Part shown: one piece after another, positions 34,285 through 44,192 of the stretch
Position numbering within the stretch: the stretch's first letter is position 1
Layout of the letters: every line of letters begins with the position of its first letter
Source: JBHELB01 sp041859045
GTDB lineage: Bacteria > Hydrogenedentota > Hydrogenedentia > Hydrogenedentales > SLHB01
Length of the DNA: 64,000 bases
NCBI GenBank assembly: GCA_041859045.1
Contig: JBHELB010000016.1
Coordinates: forward strand, 1-64,000
Direction of reading: 5' to 3'
Notes under the pieces: generated by a model
Seen by the model: only the letters and a program-made list of their open reading frames with translations
Database searches by the model: none
Told to the model about the DNA's origin: nothing
Translations under genes and position numbers: made by a program

Positions 34285-34611
34285 TTACGGTCTATGTCGC
34301 TTCTTCAGCTTCGCGTAGGCGTCGTTGAGGGCGCGCATGGCGTCGGAATCGCCGCCGCGATCGGGATGATGCACTTTGGCCTTCTGGCGATAGGCCTGTT
34401 CGATCTCCGGCCAAGTGGCCGAGGGCGTCAGGCCTAGGATTTGGTAGCAGATGTCGTCAGGGCGGCCGGGGATGGCGGTGGATTCAGGCGCGGCGGCACT
34501 GAACAACTCGCGCAGTCCGCGCACAATTCGCGGCCAGAGTCCCGTCATACTGAGGATGGCAATGATCGCCATCATCAGCAGGATTTCTCGGAATCCCAGA
34601 TTCGCAAGCAT
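34285..34611 (-). CDS. Membrane-anchored J-domain protein
   Basis: A 108-residue protein with an N-terminal transmembrane segment (ILLMMAIIAILSMTGLW) and a C-terminal J-domain (about 53-105) with the HPD tripeptide (82-84) in HHPDRGGD. J-domains stimulate DnaK-type Hsp70 ATPases, so it probably recruits Hsp70 to the membrane. It lies 23 bp after the rhomboid gene on the same strand. No zinc-finger or substrate-binding domain is present. Confidence 0.85.
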   Translation of the reverse strand: MLANLGFREILLMMAIIAILSMTGLWPRIVRGLRELFSAAAPESTAIPGRPDDICYQILGLTPSATWPEIEQAYRQKAKVHHPDRGGDSDAMRALNDAYAKLKKRHRP

Positions 34612-34634
34612 TTGGGCGTCGATGCTCCTGCGCG

Positions 34635-35381
34635 TCAGCGCTTGTCGCGGCGGCGTTCGTCGAATTTGAAGATATTATCCACCGCCTCTCCGACGGGATC
34701 GCGCGGTTTAGCCTTCTTCTCGCGCCACTGACGCCACCGCGGTACGGCCTTCATATAGAGATAGCCCGCGGCGAGTCCGCCGAGGTGCGTCATGACCGAG
34801 ATGCTGTCGCCCTGTTGCGCCGAGATGAGGTTCAAGAAGACGACGATGATCACGAGCCAGCGCGCGGTGATAGGCACGGGCAACGGAAATAGGAAAAAGG
34901 TGCGATTGGGGTCGATTACCGCGAACGCCATGAGGACGCCCATCGTCGCGCCGCTCGCGCCGATGACGCTTGGGTCGGAGCTGCGCATCCAGAACGGAAT
35001 CAGCGTGGTCAACACGCCCACCGCCCCGCAGAACAAGTAGAACCGGACAAACTGGCGCGTGCTCAGGACGCGCTCCACCTCGGGGCCAAAAAAGTATAGC
35101 CACAGCATGTTGAGGAACAGATGCATAAGGCCGCTGTGTAGAAACATGTAGGTGAGGGGTTGCCACACGCAGCCGCGGATGAACAAAGCGGGGCGGAATG
35201 AAAGCCATCCCTCGGCGTAGTCGCGCAACGTTACGCCCGCGATCTCGGGGATCATGAGCACGAGTTGGAGGGCGAATAGGCCGGCATTGAGCAGGATGAG
35301 GCGTTGCACGGCCCACGTGATGCCCGCGCCTCCGCTGAATCCGCTTGTTCTGAAATCGAATCGATAGGTATAACCGCTCAT
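34635..35381 (-). CDS. Rhomboid intramembrane serine protease
   Basis: A 248-residue polytopic protein with about six membrane helices. The catalytic Ser143 is in GASGATMG and the catalytic His199 in MTHLGGLAAGYLY; the HxxxN pair in HSGLMHLFLNMLWLYFFG (about 82-99) stabilises the oxyanion. Cleaves transmembrane substrates within the membrane. A charged C-terminal tail faces the cytoplasm. ATG at 35381 behind AGGAAC. Upstream by 62 bp is aguB; downstream is the membrane J-protein. Confidence 0.92.
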   Translation of the reverse strand: MSGYTYRFDFRTSGFSGGAGITWAVQRLILLNAGLFALQLVLMIPEIAGVTLRDYAEGWLSFRPALFIRGCVWQPLTYMFLHSGLMHLFLNMLWLYFFGPEVERVLSTRQFVRFYLFCGAVGVLTTLIPFWMRSSDPSVIGASGATMGVLMAFAVIDPNRTFFLFPLPVPITARWLVIIVVFLNLISAQQGDSISVMTHLGGLAAGYLYMKAVPRWRQWREKKAKPRDPVGEAVDNIFKFDERRRDKR

Positions 35382-35443
35382 CAAACTCTGTTCCTGTTGG
35401 CCGCCTTAGCGTGACACAATCAGCGGCCTGTGAACAAATCCAT

Positions 35444-36327
<884 letters not shown>

Positions 36328-36331
<4 letters not shown>

Positions 36332-37371
36332 CTCAAGACTCCTTCGGGAAATTGCATCGAGGCGCAGTGCAACGCGCCATACTGCAGGACCAGTCCCGTC
36401 GCATCGATCGGGATTGCCTCACGACCCGGGAAGAGCGATTTTAGTGTAGTTAGGGCCTCTTCGTCGCGTGGGTCGCTATAGGTGGGCACAAGGACTGCGC
36501 CGTTCAGGATCAGGAAATTCGCGTACGTCGCAGGGAGCGGTTCTCCCGCGTCGTTGTGCAACGGCTTGGGCATGGGCAAGGGGACGAGTTCATACGGCGC
36601 GCCCTCGGCCGTGCGCAGGGCGCGGAGTTCCTTTTCCATGGCGCGCAGACTGTCCGCCTGATCGCCGCGCGCGTCGCCTGGCGCGGCATACGCTAGCGTC
36701 GTCGGAGAACAGAACCGTACAAGCGTGTCGATGTGCGCGTCCGTGTCATCGCCATCAAGGTGACCATGTTCAAGCCACAACACCCGTTTAACGCCCAGAT
36801 GTTTGCGCAGTTCCGATTCGATCTCGGCGCGGCCTAGGTGCGGGTTGCGGTTCGGCGATAGCAGGCACTGCGCCGTGGTGAGTAACGTGCCCGCGCCGTC
36901 GGACTCAATGGAGCCGCCCTCAAGTACCAGACCGACGGTATACATCGGCGCGCTGAAGGCGCCAGCATTAGCAAGCCGGCGCGAAACCAGGTTGTCGTCT
37001 ACGGCGGGATACTTGAGTCCCCACCCGTTGAACGCGAAGTCGAGCAGGCAAGGCTGTCCGCGCTCAATCACCGTGATGGGTGCGTGGTCGCGGGCCCAGA
37101 TGTCGTTTGACGGCACCGGATAGACGTTTGCGCGATCCATCGTGACGTTCGCGTCGCTTAATCGCGCGCATACCCGCTCGATATCCGCGCATGCGACGAT
37201 CAAGCGTTCGCGATGACTGATTTCGGCGGCCATCGCGGCGAGTCCCGGCTCAACGCGCGGCAACAGACCGGCCCAATCGCCCCGATCTTCGGGCCACGTG
37301 AGCAGAACGCCGGACTGCGGTTCCCATTCTGCAGGCAACCGCACGGCGGACGCGGAAAGCGGCTCAGCCAT
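36328..37371 (-). CDS. aguA: Agmatine deiminase
   Basis: Converts agmatine to N-carbamoylputrescine and ammonia; a guanidino-group-modifying enzyme of the PAD fold, 347 residues. Seen: PAEWEPQSGVLLTWP at the N-terminus, NDIWARDHAP (substrate-binding Asp), EGGSIESDGAGTLLTTAQCLL, LEHGHLDGDDTDAHIDT (catalytic His and Asp) and the C-terminal nucleophile Cys in GALHCASMQFP. ATG 37371 follows AAGGAGG and overlaps the stop of a small membrane protein by 8 bp. Confidence 0.94.
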
Positions 37372-37603
37372 GTTTCGCGGGACCTCCTTTGCGTACAAGA
37401 GACAGCGCACAAACCGCGGTTTTCGCGAGGAGCAGTCCGCAGGACAGCAGGACGACCCAGAGGATACACGCCCCGGCGAGCAGCGCCATCACGGTGCCAG
37501 TAGCGGGCGTGTGGAAGTGGAACGCCAACGCCAGCAGGAGCCCTGCTGAAACAAAGAACGCGGCGGTCAACCACAGCGCGCCCTTCCTGCTTTCGTTCCA
37601 CAT
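37364..37603 (-). CDS. Small two-helix membrane protein
   Basis: A 79-residue protein with two hydrophobic segments (WLTAAFFVSAGLLLALAF and VMALLAGACILWVVLLSCGLLLA) and basic ends. I do not recognise a family. It is the first gene of the aguA-aguB-rhomboid-J-protein run and overlaps aguA, so it is likely co-translated. Its role is unknown. Confidence 0.6.
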   Translation of the reverse strand: MWNESRKGALWLTAAFFVSAGLLLALAFHFHTPATGTVMALLAGACILWVVLLSCGLLLAKTAVCALSLVRKGGPAKHG

Positions 37604-37705
37604 ATAGATGCCCTCTTTCTGCGCGCGATGAAACGCCGCATTATACCACGATCGCGAGTCCGTATGCGGTTGCGCCGCGTGTTATACTTCGCGGGGAGGA
37701 ATGAC

Positions 37706-39145
37706 ATGGCGTACCTCAAAGCAAGTAGCGTGCTGATCGCGGTGTTGGCCCTTGGCGTGTGGGGCGCGCCATCGCAGGCAGAACCCGTCAAGCTATTGTC
37801 GGGCGAGAAAGCACTGCTCGATTTTCGTCCTCCCTCGAGCGCGCCGTGGGCGAAATCGGCGTGGCGGTTGGTCCGCGTCGAGCCCGAACGCATCGCGGGG
37901 CCAACGGCGGTGGTGTTGTTGCATGGCAGCGGCACGGATCGATGGGCTGACTTCATCGCGTGGGCGGCGACGAGTCCCGAGGCGGCTGATCTCCGCGCGG
38001 CGTTCCAACTCTGGGACTTCCAACAACCCATGTCCGGCGTTGACGCGCCGATTGGGTTTTCGTCGGACTATCCCGCGTTTTCCGAGAGTATCGTCGCGTA
38101 TCTCGATCGTTTCCTCACCGAGGCCGCACAGAGCGGCGTGGAATCCGGTGGTTCGTTGCATCATTTTCCGCAAGGGCCATTCGCCATTCTCGCGCACAGT
38201 CAGGGCGGACTGAAGGCGCGTGCGTTCTTAGCTAACTTCCCCGCGCATGCGGCGCAGGTGTTTGCCGTGGTTTCGCTCGATGCGCCCCTCCAGGGGACGC
38301 CCTGGGCGACGCCCGAATGGTTGCGGCATACCGTGGGGCGGTTGGGCGCGTCGATACCGAAGCCGGCCGAGTTATTGGCGGAACGTATGCTGTGCGATGT
38401 GCCGCTCAACGGATACATCTCATTGCACCGCCAGAGCGATCTCGATATGGGCTGGGCCAATGCGGACAACGGCTTGCCGACGGTATCCTTTCCCGTGTGG
38501 GATTACTTGCGAGGGCCCGTGACGCGGGTGTTGTCACCGCGCGACGCCAATTTCACGCAAGCGCGCACGTTGCCAGGGTACGACGATCGCACCTTCGAAC
38601 CGAGGCGGCAATTGGCGACGTATTGTGGCGGTATGGACGATCTTGACGCAAAGACCACACCGGAAATCTTCGGGAAATTCTTTCTGTACGGCGGTTATCT
38701 CGATCCGCAGGAAGACGCCTGGGCGCTGCTCGCTCGCGTGGCGTCCTCGACCGCCGATTCGAGAGAGCTGGAGAACGCCGGACTGAGTTTATTCAGCGTG
38801 TTGATGGGCGCGGTGGCTACGCGCGAGGGAGATGTCTTCGCTGGGGCTTACCTGGCGAACGACGGGTTTGTGCCGCTGCAGAGCCAATTGATGTTGGACG
38901 GCTCAGAGACAGAGCGCATCTACGAGACAGACCTGATCAACGGGCAGCGTGTGCCGCGCCGTCCTTTGCGGGTTCGCGAGGACTATGTCCGTGCGCATAC
39001 CCGCGGGCATCCGGAGAGAGTTCGCATTTTGCGCGGTTGGAGCCATCTCGATACCGTCACAGGGCGCTATGCTCCCTTTACAGGCCATAGCGAACTGTTC
39101 GTTTCGGTTGCGACGGATTTGTTGGGCGCGCGGCCTGTGTCCTAG
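37706..39145 (+). CDS. Exported lipase-like alpha/beta hydrolase
   Basis: A 479-residue protein with a signal peptide (SSVLIAVLALGVWGAPSQA). The alpha/beta-hydrolase core has the oxyanion strand VVLLHGSG, a nucleophile elbow AHSQGG (Ser165), an acidic residue in LANDGFVPLQSQL, and the His in GWSHLDTVTG, an order like true triacylglycerol lipases. The large lid-like middle suggests a lipase or esterase acting outside the cytoplasm. ATG 37706 follows GGGGAGGA. No partner foldase is nearby. Confidence 0.75.
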   Translation: MAYLKASSVLIAVLALGVWGAPSQAEPVKLLSGEKALLDFRPPSSAPWAKSAWRLVRVEPERIAGPTAVVLLHGSGTDRWADFIAWAATSPEAADLRAAFQLWDFQQPMSGVDAPIGFSSDYPAFSESIVAYLDRFLTEAAQSGVESGGSLHHFPQGPFAILAHSQGGLKARAFLANFPAHAAQVFAVVSLDAPLQGTPWATPEWLRHTVGRLGASIPKPAELLAERMLCDVPLNGYISLHRQSDLDMGWANADNGLPTVSFPVWDYLRGPVTRVLSPRDANFTQARTLPGYDDRTFEPRRQLATYCGGMDDLDAKTTPEIFGKFFLYGGYLDPQEDAWALLARVASSTADSRELENAGLSLFSVLMGAVATREGDVFAGAYLANDGFVPLQSQLMLDGSETERIYETDLINGQRVPRRPLRVREDYVRAHTRGHPERVRILRGWSHLDTVTGRYAPFTGHSELFVSVATDLLGARPVS

Positions 39146-39205
39146 AGCATTTTCACCGAGAATACCTACGGCGCGCCTGCCAAAGCAGCGTGGTGAAAAT
39201 GCTCT
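39144..39205. repeat. Inverted repeat between convergent genes
   Basis: AGAGCATTTTCACC (39144-39157) and GGTGAAAATGCTCT (39192-39205) are a perfect 14-bp inverted pair, 34 nt apart. The low GC of the arms and lack of a T tract argue against a classical terminator; a small palindromic repeat unit or a weak bidirectional terminator are both possible. Confidence 0.6.
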
Positions 39206-39242
39206 AATGCCGGAGACCGTAGGTACAATAACGTAAAACGTC

Positions 39243-40397
39243 CTAGCCGAAGGTCTCGCGCATGCGTTGGCAGTAGTACTGCACGTTATCCCACTCGGCA
39301 TCCGGCGCAATACGGTGATCGGGGCAGGGGATATACCCGCCAAGTTCGACCAGCGGCTTCAGTCGCGCGACTTCGGCATCGATCGTGGCGCGGTCGCGCG
39401 AAAATACAACCTTGTTCATCCCGCCGACGCCGCGCAATTCCTTGCCGTATTGTTCGCGCCACGGCGCGATGCTTGCATTCCATGTGCCGACCTCGATCGG
39501 AAACATCGTGTTGACGCCGTTTTCTATCCATGTCGGGATCAGCGCATCGATGCAGCCGTCGCAGTCGAGAGAGACGACCGTAATTCCGTGTTCGCGCAGG
39601 AGCGTCGTGATTCGCCGGTAATGCGGCCCGACTTTCTCGTCGAACACCGAGGGGATGACCAGCGGGCCGTTCTTGAAGCAAATGTCCTCCCAGAAATGAG
39701 CGAAGTCGAACCGCGCACCACCCTCAAGCGCCATCTGCGCACAGCGGAAGCACAGCTCGCCGACGGTATCGATGATCTCCGTGAAGAGTTCGTCGTCTTC
39801 CGCGAACAGATAGCTTGCGCCGGTTACCCCCAGGACATTGCGGATCGTGCCAAACAGGCTGCCGCAATGCAGGCCGTAGTGGTAGTCGCGCTCGTCGCGC
39901 TGCAAGAATTCGAGGCCGCCGTCTTTCCAGGGCAGCATTTGGTCGTTGACCCTTACAAGGGCATTCAGCACCCTGGCGGGGTGAAACTCAAGGCGGTGGC
40001 GATAGTGTTTTTCCCACGACGCACGGTCGACTAGCAGGTGTTCGATCTCCGCCGGGATCGAACCCGCTCCGGGGCGTTCGAGCACCACGACCCCATCACC
40101 GTTGCGCACTTTCCGTGAACCGTCCTCAAGTTCTTCGAGGACTTCATGGTCAAAACCGGGGGCGAGGAACGTGTGCGTGTGACAACAGGAATAGTAGTTG
40201 AAGTCAAACCCGAGCTTCGCGCTGATTTCCGCATCGACGGGATTGCCATCACCCCACCCCTTGGCCTCTGGTTCAGTGAGATGACCCTCGGCAGCCCATT
40301 TGTCCAGAGTTTCGTTCCAGAAGCCGAAATGCACTACTGGTAGGCGATCGTAAGCTTGGTAGTTGAGAACTGCCAACGTGCGCTGTCGATTTGTCAT
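39243..40397 (-). CDS. URO-D family methyltransferase-like protein
   Basis: A 384-residue uroporphyrinogen-decarboxylase-fold protein. The start QRTLAVLNYQAYDRLPVVHFGFW and later DFAHFWEDICFKNGPLVIPSVFDEKV match the corrinoid-linked MtaA/CmuA/MtbA-type branch rather than HemE. Zinc-site candidates are Cys in SLDCDGCIDA and the H/C-rich YYSCCHTHTF. The substrate is unknown, and no corrinoid protein gene is adjacent. ATG 40397 follows AAGGGA. Divergently transcribed from a lipoprotein. Confidence 0.8.
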   Translation of the reverse strand: MTNRQRTLAVLNYQAYDRLPVVHFGFWNETLDKWAAEGHLTEPEAKGWGDGNPVDAEISAKLGFDFNYYSCCHTHTFLAPGFDHEVLEELEDGSRKVRNGDGVVVLERPGAGSIPAEIEHLLVDRASWEKHYRHRLEFHPARVLNALVRVNDQMLPWKDGGLEFLQRDERDYHYGLHCGSLFGTIRNVLGVTGASYLFAEDDELFTEIIDTVGELCFRCAQMALEGGARFDFAHFWEDICFKNGPLVIPSVFDEKVGPHYRRITTLLREHGITVVSLDCDGCIDALIPTWIENGVNTMFPIEVGTWNASIAPWREQYGKELRGVGGMNKVVFSRDRATIDAEVARLKPLVELGGYIPCPDHRIAPDAEWDNVQYYCQRMRETFG

Positions 40398-40475
40398 AGT
40401 GTCCCTTGTTTCGCTCCCCGAGCTGTTGAGACGGAACGGTGCCTTTTCCGGACCCCTGTACAATGTCTCGGCACC

Positions 40476-40504
40476 TTGTTTTTAGCACGCCAGAACTCTA
40501 ACAT
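40476..40504 (+). promoter_or_regulatory. Sigma-70 promoter of the lipoprotein gene
   Basis: TTGTTT (40476-40481) and TAACAT (40499-40504), spacing 17 bp, lie 57 bp before the start codon. Confidence 0.45.
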
Positions 40505-40561
40505 AAACGGCCGTGAGATGTCCGAACAGCAGATCTACGCTGCGGAAGGAGGGAAATCCCC

Positions 40562-40993
40562 ATGCGTCGTGTTGTTACCGCCTTTACGCTTCTCCTTGGT
40601 CTCGCCTTGCTGAGCATAGGATGTCAGACCACTGCCGTGTCCAAACCGCCCACGGAACAGTCCATGGTGTCGGATGCCGTGGCGGAGTGGGGCAAGTTGA
40701 TCATTGCCAAGAATATCGACCAGCTAATGACGCTATACACCGATGACTTTGTGGGCGACCAAGGCGCGACCAAGGCTCAGACGGCCGAGTTTCTTAAGAA
40801 GGTCGCGGCGCAGGGGATGCTTGAACGCGGCGAACTCGACGTGACCAAGATGAAGATCGCTCTGAACGGAGACATCGCCACGGCGGGGCCGGTGGTTCTC
40901 GATGCGGCCTTCGGCAGCGCATTCATCAACTTCACGATGAAGAAAACGCCGGCGGGGTATCGCATTTCCGCAATGCAGGTCGACACAAACTAG
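40562..40993 (+). CDS. Small lipoprotein with an NTF2-like fold
   Basis: A 143-residue protein with a lipoprotein signal (FTLLLGLALLSIGC, Cys21). The mature part looks like a SnoaL/NTF2-like domain: AVAEWGKLIIAKNIDQLMTLYTDDF, then a beta-rich half. No catalytic residues can be assigned. ATG 40562 follows GGAAGGAGGG. It is 33 bp upstream of the DUF1080 gene, so the two probably form an operon of exported proteins. Confidence 0.75.
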   Translation: MRRVVTAFTLLLGLALLSIGCQTTAVSKPPTEQSMVSDAVAEWGKLIIAKNIDQLMTLYTDDFVGDQGATKAQTAEFLKKVAAQGMLERGELDVTKMKIALNGDIATAGPVVLDAAFGSAFINFTMKKTPAGYRISAMQVDTN

Positions 40994-41026
40994 ATTGTTG
41001 AGGTCCGTGAACCTGGAGGGATAAGC

Positions 41027-42052
41027 ATGTTGAAGTGGAAGGGATGGATGTGTGTGTTGGGAGCGGTGGTATTTGCTGCGACCGCATTCGCAGATGCTAA
41101 GGACGATCTCGATGCCAAGATCATGGGCAATTACGAGGGCAAGTTCATAACGCCGAAGCACAAGGCCTACGCCCTATCCGCGCAGGTGATCGCCCAGGGC
41201 GAAGGCGCGTTCGTGGGTACGTTGGTCGTGACCTACACCGGCGCCGGTAAGGGCAAGATCGGCACTCAGACCTACGCGATCACGGCGACGCGTGGCGAAG
41301 GAAAGACGTCTGTCTCCGGCAAGCAGCAGAGCAGCGACCACTTCAAATCGCACAAGCTCATAGGAAAGACGTTGTCGGGTTCGATCGCCGACGGCGCGTT
41401 CGAAGGTGTCTTGGGCGAAAACGGCGCGACGTTCAAGCTTAGTCGTGTTGAAAAGAAATCGCCGACTCTTGGCATGGCTCCGCCCCAGGGGGCGGTGGTT
41501 TTGTTCGATGGCAGCAATCTGGACGGTTGGGTGCGTTGGCCGGAGAAGTGGAACATCTCGAAGGAAGGGGCGATGGAGGTGGCGGGCAGCCAACTCCGCA
41601 CCAAGCAAGAATTTGGCGACTGCAAGATTCACGTCGAATTTCGCACGCCGTTTATGCCCAAAGACCGCGGCCAGGGGCGCGGCAACAGCGGCGTGTACGT
41701 CGCGGGACGTTACGAGATTCAGGTGCTCGACAGTTTTGGGCTTCCGCCTGCGGACAACGAATGCGGCGGCATTTACGGCAAGTCCGTTTCCAAGGTAAAT
41801 GCGTCGCTGCCGCCGATGGAGTGGCAGACGTATGACATTGCGTTCAAGGCGCCGCGATTTGATGCCGCGGGGAACAAGACGCAAAACGCGGTGATTTCCG
41901 TCGAGCACAACGGCGTCTTGATTCATGACAAGGTGAATCTCGCAAAAGAGACGCCGGGCGGCATGGCCGGCGAGGCGGCGACAGGGCCGTTGCTGTTGCA
42001 GGACCACAGCAACCGTGTGCAGTACCGCAATATCTGGGTTTTGCCGCAGTAG
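41027..42052 (+). CDS. Exported DUF1080 (3-keto-glucoside hydrolase-like) protein
   Basis: A 341-residue protein with a signal peptide (VLGAVVFAATAFA), a small beta domain (about 35-150) and a DUF1080 concanavalin-like domain (about 160-340): VLFDGSNLDGW, DCKIHVEFRTPFMP, GNSGVYVAGRYEIQVLDSFG, ending LLLQDHSNRVQYRNIWVLP. Several family members hydrolyse 3-keto-disaccharides; activity here is inferred from family only. Abundant in the PVC group. A strong terminator follows. Confidence 0.88.
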   Translation: MLKWKGWMCVLGAVVFAATAFADAKDDLDAKIMGNYEGKFITPKHKAYALSAQVIAQGEGAFVGTLVVTYTGAGKGKIGTQTYAITATRGEGKTSVSGKQQSSDHFKSHKLIGKTLSGSIADGAFEGVLGENGATFKLSRVEKKSPTLGMAPPQGAVVLFDGSNLDGWVRWPEKWNISKEGAMEVAGSQLRTKQEFGDCKIHVEFRTPFMPKDRGQGRGNSGVYVAGRYEIQVLDSFGLPPADNECGGIYGKSVSKVNASLPPMEWQTYDIAFKAPRFDAAGNKTQNAVISVEHNGVLIHDKVNLAKETPGGMAGEAATGPLLLQDHSNRVQYRNIWVLPQ

Positions 42053-42073
42053 CTGGCGATAGACGGAAATCCG

Positions 42074-42101
42074 GGGAGCTTCCGAGGAAGCTCCCTTTTT
42101 T
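42074..42101 (+). terminator. Intrinsic terminator after the DUF1080 gene
   Basis: GGGAGCTT (42074-42081), loop CCGAGG, AAGCTCCC (42088-42095), then six T. It lies 21 bp after the stop codon. Confidence 0.93.
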
Positions 42102-42107
42102 GTTTCA

Positions 42108-42136
42108 TTGAATTTCCGGGATTAACCCCTTAGATT
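42108..42136 (+). promoter_or_regulatory. Candidate promoter giving a near-leaderless mRNA
   Basis: TTGAAT (42108-42113) and TAGATT (42131-42136) are 17 bp apart. Transcription would begin about 42143, next to the ATG at 42144, and no Shine-Dalgarno is present. Confidence 0.45.
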
Positions 42137-42143
42137 CATTTCA

Positions 42144-44192
42144 ATGAAACGGAAACGTCTGTCGATTAGTCAGGTCACACATCGCCGCGCGTTGCTATGG
42201 ACCCGCGCGGACGTATTGAGCGTCTTCGCGATCGCACTAGTGTGCGCTGCGGTGTACGCGCAAACGTGGGGGTACGATTTCGTTCACCTCGACGACCCTC
42301 GTCTGGTAACGCGCAATCCGATGGTGAACGGCGGGTTCTCATGGGAAGGGCTGCGTTGGTCATTTACCATGCAGCAAGATCCGAATTTCATGCCGTTGAC
42401 CTGGATGTCGCATATGCTCGACTGTCAGCTCTTCGGCGTACGCCCTGGGCTGCATCATCTAATGAATGTCGTGTACCACACGGCCAGCAGCATCCTGCTG
42501 TTTCTCGTCCTACTCTACATGACAGGCGCGCGCGGCCCCTCGCTATTCACAGCCGCCGTGTTCGCTGTTCACCCATTGCACGTCGAGTCCGTAGCGTGGA
42601 TCAGCGAGCGCAAAGATGTCCTATGTGGACTGTTCTGGATTCTGACGATGGGCGCGCACGCCCGGCATGCGCGCGGGCCCTGCGGGAGGAGTTACCTGAT
42701 CGTCCTGCTGTCGTTTGCGTTGGCGCTTGCTTCAAAGCCGATGGCGGTGACGTTGCCCTTTGTGCTTCTGCTGCTCGACGTCTGGCCTTTGCAAAGGGCG
42801 CTGCGTCAAGACGGTGCGCTTGACTATGCGCGCTTCCCTCGCCTTGTTCTTGAAAAGGCCCCGATGTTCGTGGCGGTAGCCGTAGTCGCGGGGGTTACCG
42901 CTCGGATGCAATCGGCCGCAGGGGCGATGCCGGGCGAAGAACTGCTGCCGCTTAGTGCACGCCTGCAAAATGTCCCTGTCGCGTATATCGTCTATCTCTA
43001 CAAGACGTTTCTGCCCTGGCCTATCGCGGTCTTCTATCCGCACGCGCGCTCTTGGCCATTGATACTCGTGGCCCTCTGCACACTTCTCCTGCTTGTAATC
43101 ACTGCTGCCGCCGCATGGGGAGGACGGCGGCGTCCTTACCTGTGGACAGGATGGTTCTGGTTCCTGGGCACGCTTGTGCCCGTGATTGGAGTTGTGCAAG
43201 TAGGACACCAGGCTTGGGCCGACCGCTACTCCTATCTTCCCATGGTCGGTCTCTTGCTGGCCGTATCCTGGGGCGTTTCGGATCTCTTGCGTGCGTTTCC
43301 TCGCGCCAAACGCGCGATGGTTGCGATGGCGGCTGTGGCCGTGGTTTGTCTTGCGGCGTCCGCACATGTTCACGTCCGATACTGGAAGGATACGGAGACG
43401 ATAGCGCGCCGCGCCCTGGCCGTGACCAAGGACAACTGGTCGGCCCACCACGGTTTAGGCAATGCGCTAGTGGCGCAGGGACGTTATGCCGAGGCCGCCG
43501 CGGAGTTTGACGCGGTCGTTCGGCTGATGCCCGATTTCCCGGACGGATTGCGCGGGCAGGCGTTCACCGCGCTCATGACGGACCAACCAACACTGGCCGA
43601 GGCGCGCTACCGCAAGTTCCTTGAGCGGTATCCGCGCGACGTAAACGCACTGGATAATCTCGGGCTGTCTCTGTTGCATCAGGGGAAAATCGCCGAGGCC
43701 AAGGAGGCGTACCGGCGGGCCTTCGAGAGCGATCCCAAAGACCTCAACGCGAACGTTCACCTTGCGCAGTTCGCGCAGGAGGAGAAGGATTTCACGCGCG
43801 CCGAGCAGCACGCGATCGCCGCACTTAGTGTTCAGCCGAATCATCCCGCCGCGTTAGTAACCCTGGGCGAAGTGAAATTCGCGCAAGGGCGCTTTGACCA
43901 AGCCTTCGACTGTTTCACGCGCGCGCTGCAAGTCGCTCCACAGCATAGCATGGCTCGGACATACCTGGGCGTCTTGCTGGGAAGGCAGGGGAAACTATCC
44001 GAGGCCTGCACGGAACTCGAGCGTGCGGTCAAGGCGGATCCGACCAATGCGTTTGCACACTATAACCTCGGTGTCGCCAAACTGGAACTGAAGCGCCCTG
44101 AGGAGGCTAGAAGTCATTTTTCCGAAGCCTTGCGCCTCGCGCCAGACTATACCGATGCGCGGAAAATGCTCAGCCAATTGGACAGCTACTGA
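42144..44192 (+). CDS. TMTC-like membrane protein with TPR repeats
   Basis: A 682-residue protein with 9-11 membrane helices (about 22-420) and 6-7 TPR motifs (about 435-680). The first external loop carries HLDDPRLVTRNP, which matches the GT-C metal-binding DD motif of protein O-mannosyltransferase-superfamily/TMTC enzymes, and HPLHVESVAWISERKDVL is the typical TMTC second conserved block. Likely a glycosyltransferase using a lipid-linked sugar outside the cytoplasm. The gene overlaps its convergent neighbour by 7 bp. Confidence 0.8.
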   Translation: MKRKRLSISQVTHRRALLWTRADVLSVFAIALVCAAVYAQTWGYDFVHLDDPRLVTRNPMVNGGFSWEGLRWSFTMQQDPNFMPLTWMSHMLDCQLFGVRPGLHHLMNVVYHTASSILLFLVLLYMTGARGPSLFTAAVFAVHPLHVESVAWISERKDVLCGLFWILTMGAHARHARGPCGRSYLIVLLSFALALASKPMAVTLPFVLLLLDVWPLQRALRQDGALDYARFPRLVLEKAPMFVAVAVVAGVTARMQSAAGAMPGEELLPLSARLQNVPVAYIVYLYKTFLPWPIAVFYPHARSWPLILVALCTLLLLVITAAAAWGGRRRPYLWTGWFWFLGTLVPVIGVVQVGHQAWADRYSYLPMVGLLLAVSWGVSDLLRAFPRAKRAMVAMAAVAVVCLAASAHVHVRYWKDTETIARRALAVTKDNWSAHHGLGNALVAQGRYAEAAAEFDAVVRLMPDFPDGLRGQAFTALMTDQPTLAEARYRKFLERYPRDVNALDNLGLSLLHQGKIAEAKEAYRRAFESDPKDLNANVHLAQFAQEEKDFTRAEQHAIAALSVQPNHPAALVTLGEVKFAQGRFDQAFDCFTRALQVAPQHSMARTYLGVLLGRQGKLSEACTELERAVKADPTNAFAHYNLGVAKLELKRPEEARSHFSEALRLAPDYTDARKMLSQLDSY

